DNA from: Scleromitrula shiraiana
Taxonomy: Eukaryota > Ascomycota > Leotiomycetes > Helotiales > Sclerotiniaceae
Direction of reading: 5' to 3'
Length of the DNA stretch: 64,000 nucleotides
Assembly (NCBI GenBank): GCA_028455995.1
Contig: JABELC010000003.1
Location: forward strand, 3,596,001-3,660,000
Made by a program: the position numbers and the translations under genes. This document shows, one piece after another, positions 35,249-47,489 of this stretch. The notes beneath the pieces were generated by a model. It was not told where the DNA came from. It did no database searches and saw nothing but the letters and a program-made list of their open reading frames with translations. Each line of letters begins with the position of its first letter. The stretch's first letter is position 1.

Positions 35249-36357
35249 TTCAACATGATGACGCCGCTATCATACTGCTATATATTCTAGACATACTGCC
35301 GAGACTGCTAAACGGCTAGGCGCGTCTTGTAACTAAACGCTATTATTATATAACGGCAATTGAAGATTTTTTTTTTTTTTTTTTTTGATAATCATGGATC
35401 TCACGATCTAAATATTTATTAACATAGTATAGTGTTTGAATCGAATTAGATTGAATTGATTAAGAAATTTCAAGAGTAGCTGAGACTCATGAGGGGAAGC
35501 TTGGATGACTAGTGGAAAGAAAACATGCAAGGTTGCAAAATGAGAAGTAAGTCAGAAAGAAAAAGGGAATATGTTGATAGGGCTGGTATACGCGTATATT
35601 TTAATCCCTACGCTGTAGGGGATCAACTAGGATAATCCGTTTGTAAGGCTGATAACGTCATTCTCCACATTTTCTTTTTACTTCAGTCAAGGAAGTATTT
35701 ACAATTTCTGGATTGGATATAATGATTGATTGATTGATTGATTGAAGAAACGGTTATATGGTTATACGGCTATACGGCTCATCCCTTACGTACCGAGTGT
35801 ACAAAAAGAAGTTCCAAGACTCCCTAAGATAAGTGCCAAGCGAGCAGATGAATCGGTTTACGTTACTGTATGTAGAGGTGTTGGCGGGTTATGAACGAGT
35901 GGAGGCTCATGTTGATGATACAGTAGAGAGAATGGCTAGGTATTTCTACTTGGTACCTTGGTATTTGACTTGGTACTTATTTATTACTCTTACTAACTCA
36001 TAAGTTACGTTAACATTAATAAATACGTAGCTGTTGTAGTACAAGTATATAGATAGAATTCGGTACGAGCCGGATTTTAATTGTGGAAACATTCCAGTCT
36101 AGTTTATTATTCAAAGATTTTAAATTTACATTCTTCTCATTCTCTGACCATTTCAAGACTCGATAATTTCACATCTAATCTACAGTATATCTTCATGAAA
36201 AACTTCAATAAATAATCATTTTCTTTCCTCGATTCTATATTTGAGGATATAAAACTTGTTTGCCAAGGATTTCTACTCAATTCTCCTACGTCTCACTGGA
36301 GGCGCATGCTCGTAGGGGACATACTTTATAGGTTGGTCAACTCGCCAGGGTCAATCA
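35249..36357. other. Spacer with poly-T, TTGA repeats and likely IQ-gene promoter
   Basis: A run of about 18 T at 35369-35386, a TGAT array (35723-35745) and several GGTACC-like palindromes near 35955-35975. No gene seen. Confidence 0.5.
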
Positions 36358-38615
36358 ATGATAATGACCCCTCCAACTCCAGTTGCGTCATTTCCCAGCT
36401 GGGGGAGTGAAGTCGAAGAAGATGAGACAATATTCTCAAAACCATACAAAAACTACAATAATACGAATAATAATAACAATCATCGAAAAATAAAACATGC
36501 AAAATACGATTCGAAAATAAGTGTCAACACTAATTATTCTATACCTACAACGATTGATAATCACGATAATCAAAGCTCGACAAATTCCCACGATACGACA
36601 ACCACGCTTGGAAATCGTAATCGATATTCTCAAATCAGCAGTTATGGTTCGAGTAAAACATCGACGTGTGCTACATCGATAACAACAGCTAGAAGTCATC
36701 AGGAATATCTCGATAGTCTCGAAATGCCTAGTAAGGAGAAAATACAAGAGATTGGGCAGGTGCAGGAACAGAAGGAGGTGGAAGCTATAAAGAAGATATT
36801 AAGTGTTGATGCGTGTCCGGGGTTATCGGAAGAGGAGAGGAGGAAAGCGGCGGAATTGATACAGAGGAATTATAGAGGGCATAGGGAAAGGAGAATTCTG
36901 GAAGGAAAAAGATTGGATGCTAGTACTAGGTGGGTGGAGGCCATTAAGGAGGCTAGGTATAGAAATTTAGTAAGGCCGAGGAAGAGGGAGGAGGGTGGAA
37001 GTGGAGATTTTGGGAGGGGAAGTTCAAGTCTAGATGGGGTGAGAGAGGAGGGTGATAGGAATGATAATGGTAATGCGGATGAAAGAACAAATTCACATCT
37101 TCATGCTAGGGAGAACTGGAAAAAAAATCGCAACGATTGCTAAAAGAGCTGGTGGAGATGAGGAATCCGATGAAGATAGTGATGACGAAGAAGATTTAAC
37201 GGAAGAAGCAAGAGAAGCGCGACGAAAAAAAACGAATAGAAGAAAAACAAGAACGACAAAAAGCAGCCAAAATAATGGATCTGCAATATTTTCTCGAAAT
37301 GGTCGATTTAAAACATCGATATGGTTCGAATCTTAGAACATATCATGGAGAATGGAAGAGGTCACAAACGAATGAGAATTTCTTTTACTGGTTAGATTAT
37401 GGAGAGGGGAGATTTATCGATTGTCAAGGATGTCCGAGGGAAAGATTGGATAGGGAACAAGTAAGATATTTATCGAAAGAGGAACGATTAGATTATCTTG
37501 TGAAGATTGATTCAGAGGGTCGATTATGTTGGGCGAAAAATGGAGAAAGAATCGATACTTCCACCGATTATAAAGATAGTATTCATGGAATTGTTCCCAA
37601 TTCCGACGAAACACCTGCATATTCACCAATTGCAGGAGAAGCAGCCAACGATTCCCCCTCCTCATCGTCATCGAATTCCGACTCCGAATCCGCCGAAAAT
37701 AGTCCAATCACATTACCCTATTCACCGTATTCACCTCACCACCCCCATCACCAAACAAAAGAAGAACAAGAAGAAGAATCACGCGCAACAAAATACACAA
37801 ACCCCTCCCTAGACTCCTCCCAAGGACTCCAAAAAATCTCCCACATCTCCGCCTCCACCATCTTCAACAAACTTCTCCGCGGCTCCGTCAAGAAAAACAC
37901 ATGGATTTTCGTCGCCGATACCTCGTTTCGTCTCTACGTCGGTATCAAGCAAAGTGGCGCGTTCCAGCATTCTTCTTTCCTGCACGGTTCGCGCATCTCG
38001 GCCGCTGGGTTAATTAAAATAAAAGATGGGAGATTAACGAAGTTGAGTCCGCTGAGTGGACATTATAGACCACCTGTGAGCAATTTTAGACGGTTTGTGA
38101 GTAGTTTGAGGGAGAGGGGGGTGGATATGAGTCGGGTTAGTATTAGTAGGAGTTTGGTGGTGTTGGTGGGGCTGGAGGCGTATGTGAAGGGGAGGAGGAG
38201 GGGGAAGAAGATTGTGGGGAAGATTAAGGGGGGGAGGGATAGGATTGTGGATAGGGAGGGGGTGGAGAGGAGGAAGAGGGAGGAGAGGGATGGGAGTAGG
38301 AGTGCGGAGGTGGAGAGGAGGGTTTTGGAGGAGGAGAGGAGGAGGAGGGAGGAGGATAGGTTGGTTAGGAGGGTGGTGGGGGGGAGTGTGGGGAGATTGA
38401 GGGGAAGGTGGGGGAGGGATGGCGATAATGATGATGGTGGGGATGTAGAAAATGAGATTGGTGGGGATGCGATTGGAGTTGAGAATGGATTGGCGATAGA
38501 GAAGGGAAACGGAAATGGAAATGCAAAGGAAAAGGGAAAACAATTGGAAATTAATCCGTCCAGAGGTTTCAATATCCCTCTTCGTACTCAACCCGCAACC
38601 GAACCCCGAGGCTAA
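36358..38615 (+). CDS. IQ calmodulin-binding-motif protein, two frameshifts at A8 tracts
   Basis: The start is ATG 36358. Frame 1 holds an Asn/Ser-rich N-terminus and one IQ motif near residue 168 (IQRNYRGHRERR), then RENWKK. At 37120-37127, a run of eight A, the family sequence continues only in the next frame (IATIAKRAGGDEESDEDSDD ... EARRKK), and at 37225-37232, another run of eight A, it shifts again to RIEEKQERQKAAKIMDLQYF. From there the frame is open to 38615 with FLEMVDLKHRYGSNLR, NFFYWLDYGEG, QVRYLSKEERLDYLV and STIFNKLLRGSVKKNTWIFV, the conserved fungal body. Each tract has one A too many for a single frame; with seven each the protein would be about 750 residues. No splice sites remove the tracts. 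In ascomycetes this family has no settled function; calmodulin binding is inferred from IQ. The C-terminal 150 residues are Arg/Glu/Gly-rich low complexity. Confidence 0.75.
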
Positions 38616-41600
38616 GAAACAGAATCTTCTATTCCTTCTACTAATGCATGAGATTCACGAATGAGGTAACGAAATGGATGACGTTTGGATGGATCAACGA
38701 TGTAGGTTTAGGCTTGGGTATATGGGATTTGGATTTGCATTTGCATTTGCATTTGCATTGGTTAGATGACACGAACGATGATATGACACAACGTCATGAA
38801 TAAAATTGCAGCGAATTGGATTATTTGGATAGCACTGGCATAGATACCCACTGGCATATGTTTAGAACATATTACGATATTATACGATTTCCTTCCTATT
38901 TCCCTCCGTTATCTCTCGACGCTTCTCTCACATCTCCTCCGAATCATTGATTTGTATTCTAGAAGGGCATGAGTTGGGTTGGCTTGCGAATGGATAGGTG
39001 ATTGATCATTTGATTGACTTGTAATGATACCGATTTTGGATGGATTTTGGGGCGGTTGGGTGGTTACATGGTTAGATAGTTGGATAGTTGGATCATCTAA
39101 TTGGTATGAGAAGAGAGGAGAGCAGAGGAAAGATATTGGCGGAATAATAATAACTTAGGTTTCGATTGATTGATTGATATGTTTAGATATCCACTATATG
39201 CATAAGATAACCGAGAAAGTGACTGGATAATCCCGATGTCGTGTATATAAGGAATCGAATTCTTGAAGTTGTACATCGCATCGATGTCTTAAGTAGATCG
39301 ATGGGTGGGATATCAAGGTTGGTGAGAGTTTGGGTTATGTTGTGTTGTATTGTGTTGAGCTGTGTTATGTGTGAGTTGTGGTAGACGAGGAATGGATGGA
39401 TGGGTGTATTGATTGATGATGCGTACGATGATACATGACGAGGAGGAAGACGATAGTAGAAGTGTGCTATGATAGCGATATATATAAACAACAGCATTTA
39501 CAGCAACAAAAACAACAATAAAAATTCCTAAAAGATGATAATAACACAGTATGAACAACTAGGAATGTGTTTTTAAATCTATAAACATTATATCGAATGC
39601 CCGCACCATGCATGCCCATTCTCAACGAACTAAAAGTACCCAGTCCATCTAGATCATCATATAGCACGACCATCGTGGAGTTATCATTGTGCTTGCAATC
39701 GAAAGTCTATTGTTGGGGCGGGAGGGAGTATTATGTTACTTGGTGGCATGCGTGATGGGATTGGGTAGGTGATATGAGAGATAGAGGGAACAGGAGAAGA
39801 AAGGATAGATTTGAATCTGGATTTAAGATATGAGTAATAAAGAAGATGCACTTACACTTATTCACTCTATCCCTGCCCTCTTTCTCCTCATCTCTTCCTC
39901 TGCCGTCTGGAAATTGCTTCTAACTACATGCTGCATGGCTGCTTTTGGTTTCTCGGGACAGATACGGAAATCCTCCTATCGTTCCTCATACGAATCTAAG
40001 TATCAGATATGTATCTATATAACTAAGATACTGAAGCTATGGGTTATGCGGTGTTTTCGCTTTAGCTGGCATTTTGAGGCTTTTAAGAGGGGTATGATTG
40101 TGGGGGGATATTTGTGTAGTTTCGGTTTTTGATATTGAATGTATTGTTGTCATTTTCTATCTAATTGTTGCTGCTGGGGAAGACTTTTCGTTGTTAGTTA
40201 TAGGTCTCGCACTGTCAGAAAAAAGGCTATTTCTACTTCATTTCAAATAAATCAAAAATAGAATTCTATCATGAAGGAGGTTTTCAGTCATATTGGATCA
40301 ATATCAATGGAATATGAAATTGAGAGTCCAACCAGTTCCCACAGATACCTTATGCTGTCCTTGCGAGTTCTATGCTGAACAAATCTCCTACAGGACATAC
40401 GGAATTTCTTTTATGGACAGGTTGGACTTGGAGGCTTACGCAAAACGCGTTGAATAATGAGGGATGGAGTTAGCGGGGCAGTAGTGTGTGGGGAGGGATA
40501 TGAGTTGATGGGTAAATAGATTTTGTTCTTTGAATGGAATTGTGTGGATGGAAGCACTGTTTTTTTATTTGGACTTGAACAAGTGAATAGTGTGATAAGA
40601 TAATAATTTGATATGTTGAGAGATTGGATGAATAAGGGCTGTAAAGAAAAGTAAGTATCTAATCTATAAATAGGAACAAGGTGGAAGTGTATATAGACAA
40701 TCAAGCTACAATATAGAAACACTATTGCAAAACACATGAAGTTTGCTTGGAGATATTCTGACTTGAATTTGGAGCAAGGTTGAAATTTGGGGTAAGAGTT
40801 GGATGAGAGAATGAGGTTGTGAAATGGACATGTGAATGAATAAATGACAACATGTATTACATATTGGTAGAAAATGATAAACAACAACATAGAGATGAGC
40901 AGCGGCGACGATACACAATCGGAACGAAATATCTCAGAGAATTAGAATGAATTGATACGAGACTATTCTATTTCCAGTAGCAATATCATGCATGGAACGC
41001 AATGCACTTTTCTAGTCATCAAACTTGAGGAAAAGTTCTCTTACTGGCTTTCATGGATTTATCTATACAAGGACATCCTATTCGCTTACATCATCTACCA
41101 ACTGGAATTTAACAGCATATTGGGAGAGCGGAGATGGAGGGAGGAAAGAGATGATTCGTATACATGCTGGAGTCTGCAATGGGTGGGTTGATTACGGATG
41201 TCTTTACGAGTAAAATACCAATCTGACGGTATAAATATGAGAAGGAAGTTTCAACATGAAGAAAACTATAGATTTATACAATGTACATTAGTTATCCCTT
41301 GAAGATGATAAAATACAAGAATGTCTAATTTCAGGAAGTGATCTGAGATGGCTATTTAAGTGAGATGCAGGTAGAAACCAGAAGGAGAGGGCTAGATAAA
41401 AATGATGCGAAGTACGAAACAGTGGTGAAAGTTTGACTTGAGAAATTGGTGTCATAATGAATACTAAGAATAAGTAGTAGCGAGGATAATAACAGCAGTA
41501 CATTGGAGAACAAATGACAATGAACTGGCTTACCATTAAGCTCAAGTTCTCTATCTATTTCAAGTCTGTATGGCGGTTTTGGTGTTCATTATATAGATCT

Positions 41601-42480
41601 GGTATACAAAAATAGCAAATCAAAATAGTTACACTGGTGATCTTAGCCACGCAACCATGGATTTCCGTAACAGGGGCAGAATACAGAAAGCTAGTAGAAT
41701 AAGATTCGAGACAATTGATAGCTTCAATGCTTGTTATCCTTAAGTATTATTCACAGACATCCAAACCAATGGCACTTATATAAAAAGATCTCATACCTTT
41801 TTCGACTTTTTTTTTTGAAACATTAAGCTTTTGCCATACACTGTGGCATGTTTAATGGTTTGCCAGTACTACTGGTGGTGAAGAATATATTGGGATTATC
41901 TCGCACCCGTGTCTTAATTGACACATGAAAAAATTGCAGATTGGAAAACTATACTGATATTTCGTTTAGCCCTATTTCAGGTATCTAGTAAGGTATATGA
42001 ATGACAACAATAACCATACTGGCAGTGCAATATAAAAAACGACAACAATAAAGAAAAGGGGAGAAATAACATAAGGTAAGGAACGAACACCAATGTGAAT
42101 ATTTCTCATTATTACCTAAGAAGCTAGTTGTACACTACATCGGTTCATCTCCTCATCCAGCAGTCATCCAAAGTGTGTCAATTTGCGGCTACAGATTTCA
42201 AAATTGGGGGTGGAGATACTTTATACAATACTGCAGAGATATTGAAAAGTATGGATTAGATCAGATTAAAACCTAAATAGCCCGAGCTCGTTCAACTTGA
42301 TATGAGATAAAGTGGATGAATGGTGAATGACAATCTCAATTTCCATCCATCCATTAACTCACTCGCCAATTTCCCCGCTTCTCCCCGTCACTTGTCTTCC
42401 CTCTATCCGAAATCAAACTCATCCCTTAGCTCTGATCCCATTCTAAACCAATCTATATAAACCCTCTCCAACTTCATTTC
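38616..42480. other. First part of a 7-kb gene-free region
   Basis: Only short frames without family features. It includes an ATTTGC array (38733-38759), TTGA runs near 39165, an imperfect TTGTGTTGTATTG stretch at about 39336-39365 and otherwise unremarkable AT-rich sequence. No mobile-element protein or RNA gene recognised. Confidence 0.5.
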
Positions 42481-45400
42481 AACCGTAGAGTACTTTGCTT
42501 GGGAGAGATATTACTATGGTTGGTGGTGTGGGAAGCGAGTTTCTGGTTGTGGATTTGCAGGATTTGGGAAAGCGCTTTTTGAGGGGTGGAAGAAGTTCTA
42601 TATTTAATTTAATCGTTCTCATTGTTGGTGTTGTTGTCAAAGAGGGATTTGTATTATTAGTTATAGTTCGGCTTATTGTTATCATTAATTAGATAACGAG
42701 GCTCACAAGCTGTAAGAGTTCAAGAAAAAGTTACAAACTTTATAGTGCGATAGGTTTTATGCCAATTCGAATGGATGTGTTACGAAATATATAATTGGGT
42801 ACTCAAGGCCAGTCTTTTTCCACTCTACTTTTTGAAACTTGACAGGGCAATACCTCCATTGTTATGAAGATCGTTTTTTTCGTGCCGGAAAAAGCCCTTT
42901 TTATACTCTACTTGAGGTTCAAGCAACAAAGATGTATGGGACAAACATAAAAAACATGAGGAGATAGGGAAACTGAGGGACTTGAAAAGATATGTTATGG
43001 AAGTGAATTTGATGTCATACTTTAGATGAAGTGGGAAGTGTGGAGTAGCATGTTACACCATCCGATTTACTTCGCTTAAGTAAATAGATAATGTAGCGAC
43101 TATATAAACAACCTCCAAACAAAAATTTTGAAATAATAAGCAGCAATGATTCGAATCTTTCGAATGCAAAATAAGGCAATGCATTAATTGACCAGAATTG
43201 TTCAAATTGATAATCCAATCTGAGCTGTCAAGAGCAGAAAGTAAAATATGAATGTAGGACCGAATAGTATTTAAGGGAGATTCTTACTCGGGTTTAAGAT
43301 GAGGTTTGTAGGAAAGTGACAGTATACTAGTAGAGAATGATGAATGGCAAGGTAAAGATAAATTCTACCGATGATAATCAAGAGAATAAAATATATTGCA
43401 GGGGTAGAACGAATAGACTTATTAACGCGGTAACTAATCCCCCTCCATGCACCACATTTAGGATCTAGATGTATCCTAAGTTTCCGCCGCGGTATAGCAT
43501 CATAATGAATTCATTCCAAGCATCTTTAGTCACATTTGATAATCATTTATTCACATAATCATCTGAGATATTTATATCAAGTGCTTTGTTCCGTTGTTTT
43601 GCGTAGCGCGCTAGCTACGCTGGGAGAGCGCAGATATATATCAATTGGATGGTGAATGTAGACCTGTAACTACTAACGCATTTTATAAGATATAGTGAGT
43701 TGGACTGGTGTTTTGGATCTGATACGAAGGTACAAAAGATCTATCACAACTCTCTAGAGCATCCATCAAAAACTTTTGATCTCAGAGATAGTACACTAGG
43801 ATTTGTCTCGAGATTTAGTATCAAGGGCATTACATTGCGATGGTTTTTAGGCAGCGAGATTCCCACCATACTTGCTTGCCTGCTTCTCAAGCCGTATTTC
43901 TCCGCCCGGGAGGGGGGGGGGTTAATAAATGGCAGCGATACAACGATAGCAGGGATGACAACAATATAGATTCGGAACAAGAAGATAAGAATTGATAGCG
44001 GTCAATATAAATAACACATATCAAAATTCAGAGCATAAGATAAGACCTCTAGTAGGACATTGTACATATTCATCTCCTAGCTGTTATGATTTCCACAAGA
44101 CAAAAACAACATTTAGCACCGTCTGAACCGCGTATTAGTGTTTTGTTATCCCACTGGAAATAGAAATGATGTGTATCTTATATAGTAGAAATAATGTGTG
44201 TCTTATATAGACCGCCGAAAGAAATTAGAAAATTGAAATCATCAATCTCGGTGTCCTCAGTGATTATATCTCAACTTCCAGGGTATTTCGATAGGTGGTT
44301 CTCATTCAGAAGAATAAGATGCAGAAGAAATCTAATAGACTGAGGAGAGCTCATGGATGTATAAATACCCTACACTGATCGACGGAATTGCCTCAGTGGC
44401 AAACTATCCTATGCCTATCTACATGAGACGTTATGACTCAGAAAATGGTGAGGCTTTGAGAAACGTTCAAAAGCTGCATCCATAATTAGAGGATATAGTA
44501 TAATGATTTCGAGAAAGATGATGTAGATGTCGGCTTCAAAGTTGATAGTAGCAAGGGTAGGATTATAACTCTGGTGATTGTAACGGCAACACAATTCCAT
44601 CCAAAGAATAGTAATCAAAATCAAAATGTAATATCAGTATACCGAATGCGATAACAACGCTTCATGATACCTATATTATAGGTAAGGCATATGATTTGAT
44701 ATTCAATCTGCAGCTAAGTAATACTATAGTATCCTCTAGATTTCCATAATTAAGCTGAAACCTACATGTAGAGTTCGTTGTCAATGGTTAGCGGATATAC
44801 TTGAAGAGATAAGTCTAACGAGATCGAAGTTTGTTTATATAGTCCTCCTGAGTATTCGTATCGAAGTGGATCAAATGATTCATGCCAGTGAATCAATTTG
44901 GATTCCCACATAATGGAATGAAGTTGTAGATGGGCTTGGAAGGTAAATGGGGATGGGGGTATATATGGGAAACTTTTTTTAATCGAAGAACAACAAGAAT
45001 GGATATTAATAAACGGGCGCGGTTTCCCTGAATGGAACTTCAAGAACTAGCCAGTACTACGCTTGTTGAATGTAGTCTATTAGATCTGGTAAGAAATACA
45101 TGGTGCATACGGATACGTGTGAATGATCAGATTGGATAGAGAAATATATGAGTTGAGAGTAAGGAAGTGGTGGAGTAAAATGTCAGTGGACATTTGTGAC
45201 AACGAGAGCAAGAAATACCGGCAATGATTGGAGTTTGGGAAGTGAACTATAAGTTGGAGCGATGAGAAAACGGCCTTCCCCATCATTTGGTTCTAGACCC
45301 CTTGGATGCCAATTCCATATAAGGATTGTCATTATGGCAGTCACACCTGTGCTGGTAATAAAATCAGCTATTCTTCAAGAGTATTTGTAGAGCTGAAAAG

Positions 45401-45699
45401 TATTATTCACTACTCGGCGAATTTGAGATCGCATAGTTCAAGAGCACAGCTCCGGGCGGATTGTAACTGCCTTTGACCATATTATGGATTATGTTGTAAT
45501 TTGAAATGTTTAACAGTTCCATTGCTAAGAGAAAATGCCACAAGTTTCTATACACCAGCCATCAAGTGGCCAAAACAAATACAGAGTTCGTTCGATCATC
45601 CTCCTTCATCCTTTATTTCGTGCAAAACGCCAGCCTGAACCGATCGAGCGAATCCCTCGAACCTAAGTATACATATCTTCCAACTTTCACTTCGTTGAT
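42481..45699. other. Second part of the 7-kb gene-free region
   Basis: No supportable gene. It includes a clear C-rich to G-rich switch near 42480, a hairpin-forming sequence at 43601-43620 (GCGTAGC / GCTACGC arms) and a G9 run near 43912. Short frames seen have no partner exons or motifs. Confidence 0.5.
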
Positions 45700-46868
45700 T
45701 TATCTTGCCTTGCTAGAAACACCAGCACCAATAACACCAGGTAATTTCTCGTCACCAACACTATAGAGTAGACCGATTCCCCAAGTGACAAGACCCATAA
45801 GTACTATGCTGGAAATTGCAATCAACCAGAAAGGACCACTAATATCTTGTTTTTGACAAGCGGCACCTCCGCGGTGAGAACCATAGTCGCATCTACAGGA
45901 GAAACAATCGCCTGTAGCAGATCCTGACTTGGAAAATTTCTTATAGCAAGATCCATGTGAAGAGCAGTTATTGGTGGAAGCAATACATGAATCCAATGAG
46001 GCGTGGCATTGAGGAAGAGTGGTCTTGATAAATGTGTTATTCTTGGTAGAAGTGTTGGAAGTTTGAACTTGGAAATCAACAAGATCAGGGAATTCGGATA
46101 TGGGTTCCTCGGATTGTTGTCTGCTAGAGATTTTCTTTTGTGATGGGTTGGAGTAGGCTCCGTATGAGCTACTGCCGCTGCGGGAGAAAGGCATGAGAAT
46201 GACGAGAACGTTCATTTCTGCTTGGGAGGCAAATCGAGTCAATCGTTCAAAAGATGTATTGATAGTGTCCTTGTCCTATTAATGATGTTAGCCAATTGAG
46301 ATACAACCAAAAAATTTCCGTCTCCTACATCTGATTTCCTAGCCAAATCAAGATGCATAATCTTCGACTTTCCATTCCAACATCTATCGGCGAAAGGATT
46401 GATAGCATCTCCAAAAGAACATTTCTTTCCCGTTCCTAACTGTGACTCCAAATCTTCCGCCAGTTTTTGAGTAGTTCGCACAGATGGTGGATTTGAAATT
46501 GTGAAAGCTGGTTTGATATCAGACAAAGCTTCTAATAATGGTCCAGCTGTATCTTGTGATACGCCCTCCACAATCATAACCAACTCAGCCGCCTTATCTT
46601 TTGGTTGATCCTGGAATAACGATTTCATCTGTCCCCCAAATTTATTGATGTATGCAATCGCGCCGTTCTTTACCGATCCGACATCATGATATTGTGATAT
46701 TCCAAGTCGTTGTGCGAGAACGAGTCGAGCTTCACTTGGGGAGAGAGAAGGTGGTGAAGCGAGGTTATTTGGCCATTGTTGGCCTTGGAAGAGATATGCA
46801 GGAGCTTCTGATGCCGCAGAAGCTGTACTGATTAATAACGGTAACAGGAAGCTGGAAGTGAGCTTCAT
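45700..46868 (-). CDS. Vps3844/DUF3844-type single-pass membrane protein
   Basis: Exons 46868-46329 and 46275-45700 join to 371 residues. The intron is 53 bp (GTAGGA donor, GCTAAC branch, AATAG acceptor) and gives LARKSD-DKDTINTSFERLTR. The signal peptide is MKLTSSFLLPLLISTASA. A long lumenal domain follows, then the family's Cys-rich module (LDSCIASTNNCSSHGSC, DCFSCRCDYG, GGAACQKQD), one membrane helix (FWLIAISSIVLMGLVTWGIG) and a short tail ending LPGVIGAGVSSKAR. Fungal members are annotated as vacuolar sorting proteins of the ER or vacuolar membrane; the precise role is not well established. Length and layout are normal for the family. Confidence 0.85.
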
Positions 46869-47489
46869 GATTGTTGATGAGTTTTGTTGATTTATCTTGA
46901 GAAGCTCATACTCAAGGTGTTATGTCGGGCTTGATAGCCTTTGGAGATGCAGCCGGGAGCACCAAGGCCAAATGCAGACTAACCAATTTTGGAGTAGTGC
47001 ATATCAATGAATTTGGTGGTGTCCAGAACAATGAACTATTTACATATAAGAAGAAAATTGTATTAAAGTAACTTCATATACAAATCACCTAGAAGATATT
47101 CAAAAAAATGAATGTAATTAGATCAAGTTTCTTTTTAGACGCATTATATCCCATTTAATTTATCGTCATTGCGAATTATTTATACATTTTTCTGTACGAC
47201 AACACGATTGCCTCTGTCGGAGATAATTCAAACCCAAGACCGATCCAGTATTTTGACAAGACCTCCAATATTTACTGTACTTTTTCTTGCGCAAGTCAAC
47301 TTAACCTCCAGATACCTCTAACAACGAAGACTGGTTGGATACCCGCCATATTATTCGAATCATATCTATCAATTAAATCATCAATATCGCACCCCAAATA
47401 CTAGATATCCCACCTAGAAGATTACCAAATTTGCCATCAAAGGCTCGCCAGCTCTAAGGCGAGCCTTGATCGATTGATCAGTTTTCACA
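46869..47489. other. Shared divergent promoter region
   Basis: Lies between the minus-strand Vps3844-like gene and the plus-strand mitochondrial-type gene. AT-rich, with no gene seen. Confidence 0.5.

Noticed and set aside
38034..38591. Long Pro/Leu/Ser-rich frames antisense to the IQ-motif gene
   Set aside because: They arise from the extreme G-rich composition of the coding strand; the sense protein is the conserved one.
46239..46330. Apparent frameshift in the Vps3844-like gene
   Set aside because: A 53-bp intron (46276-46328) with GTAGGA donor, GCTAAC branch and AATAG acceptor restores the frame fully.
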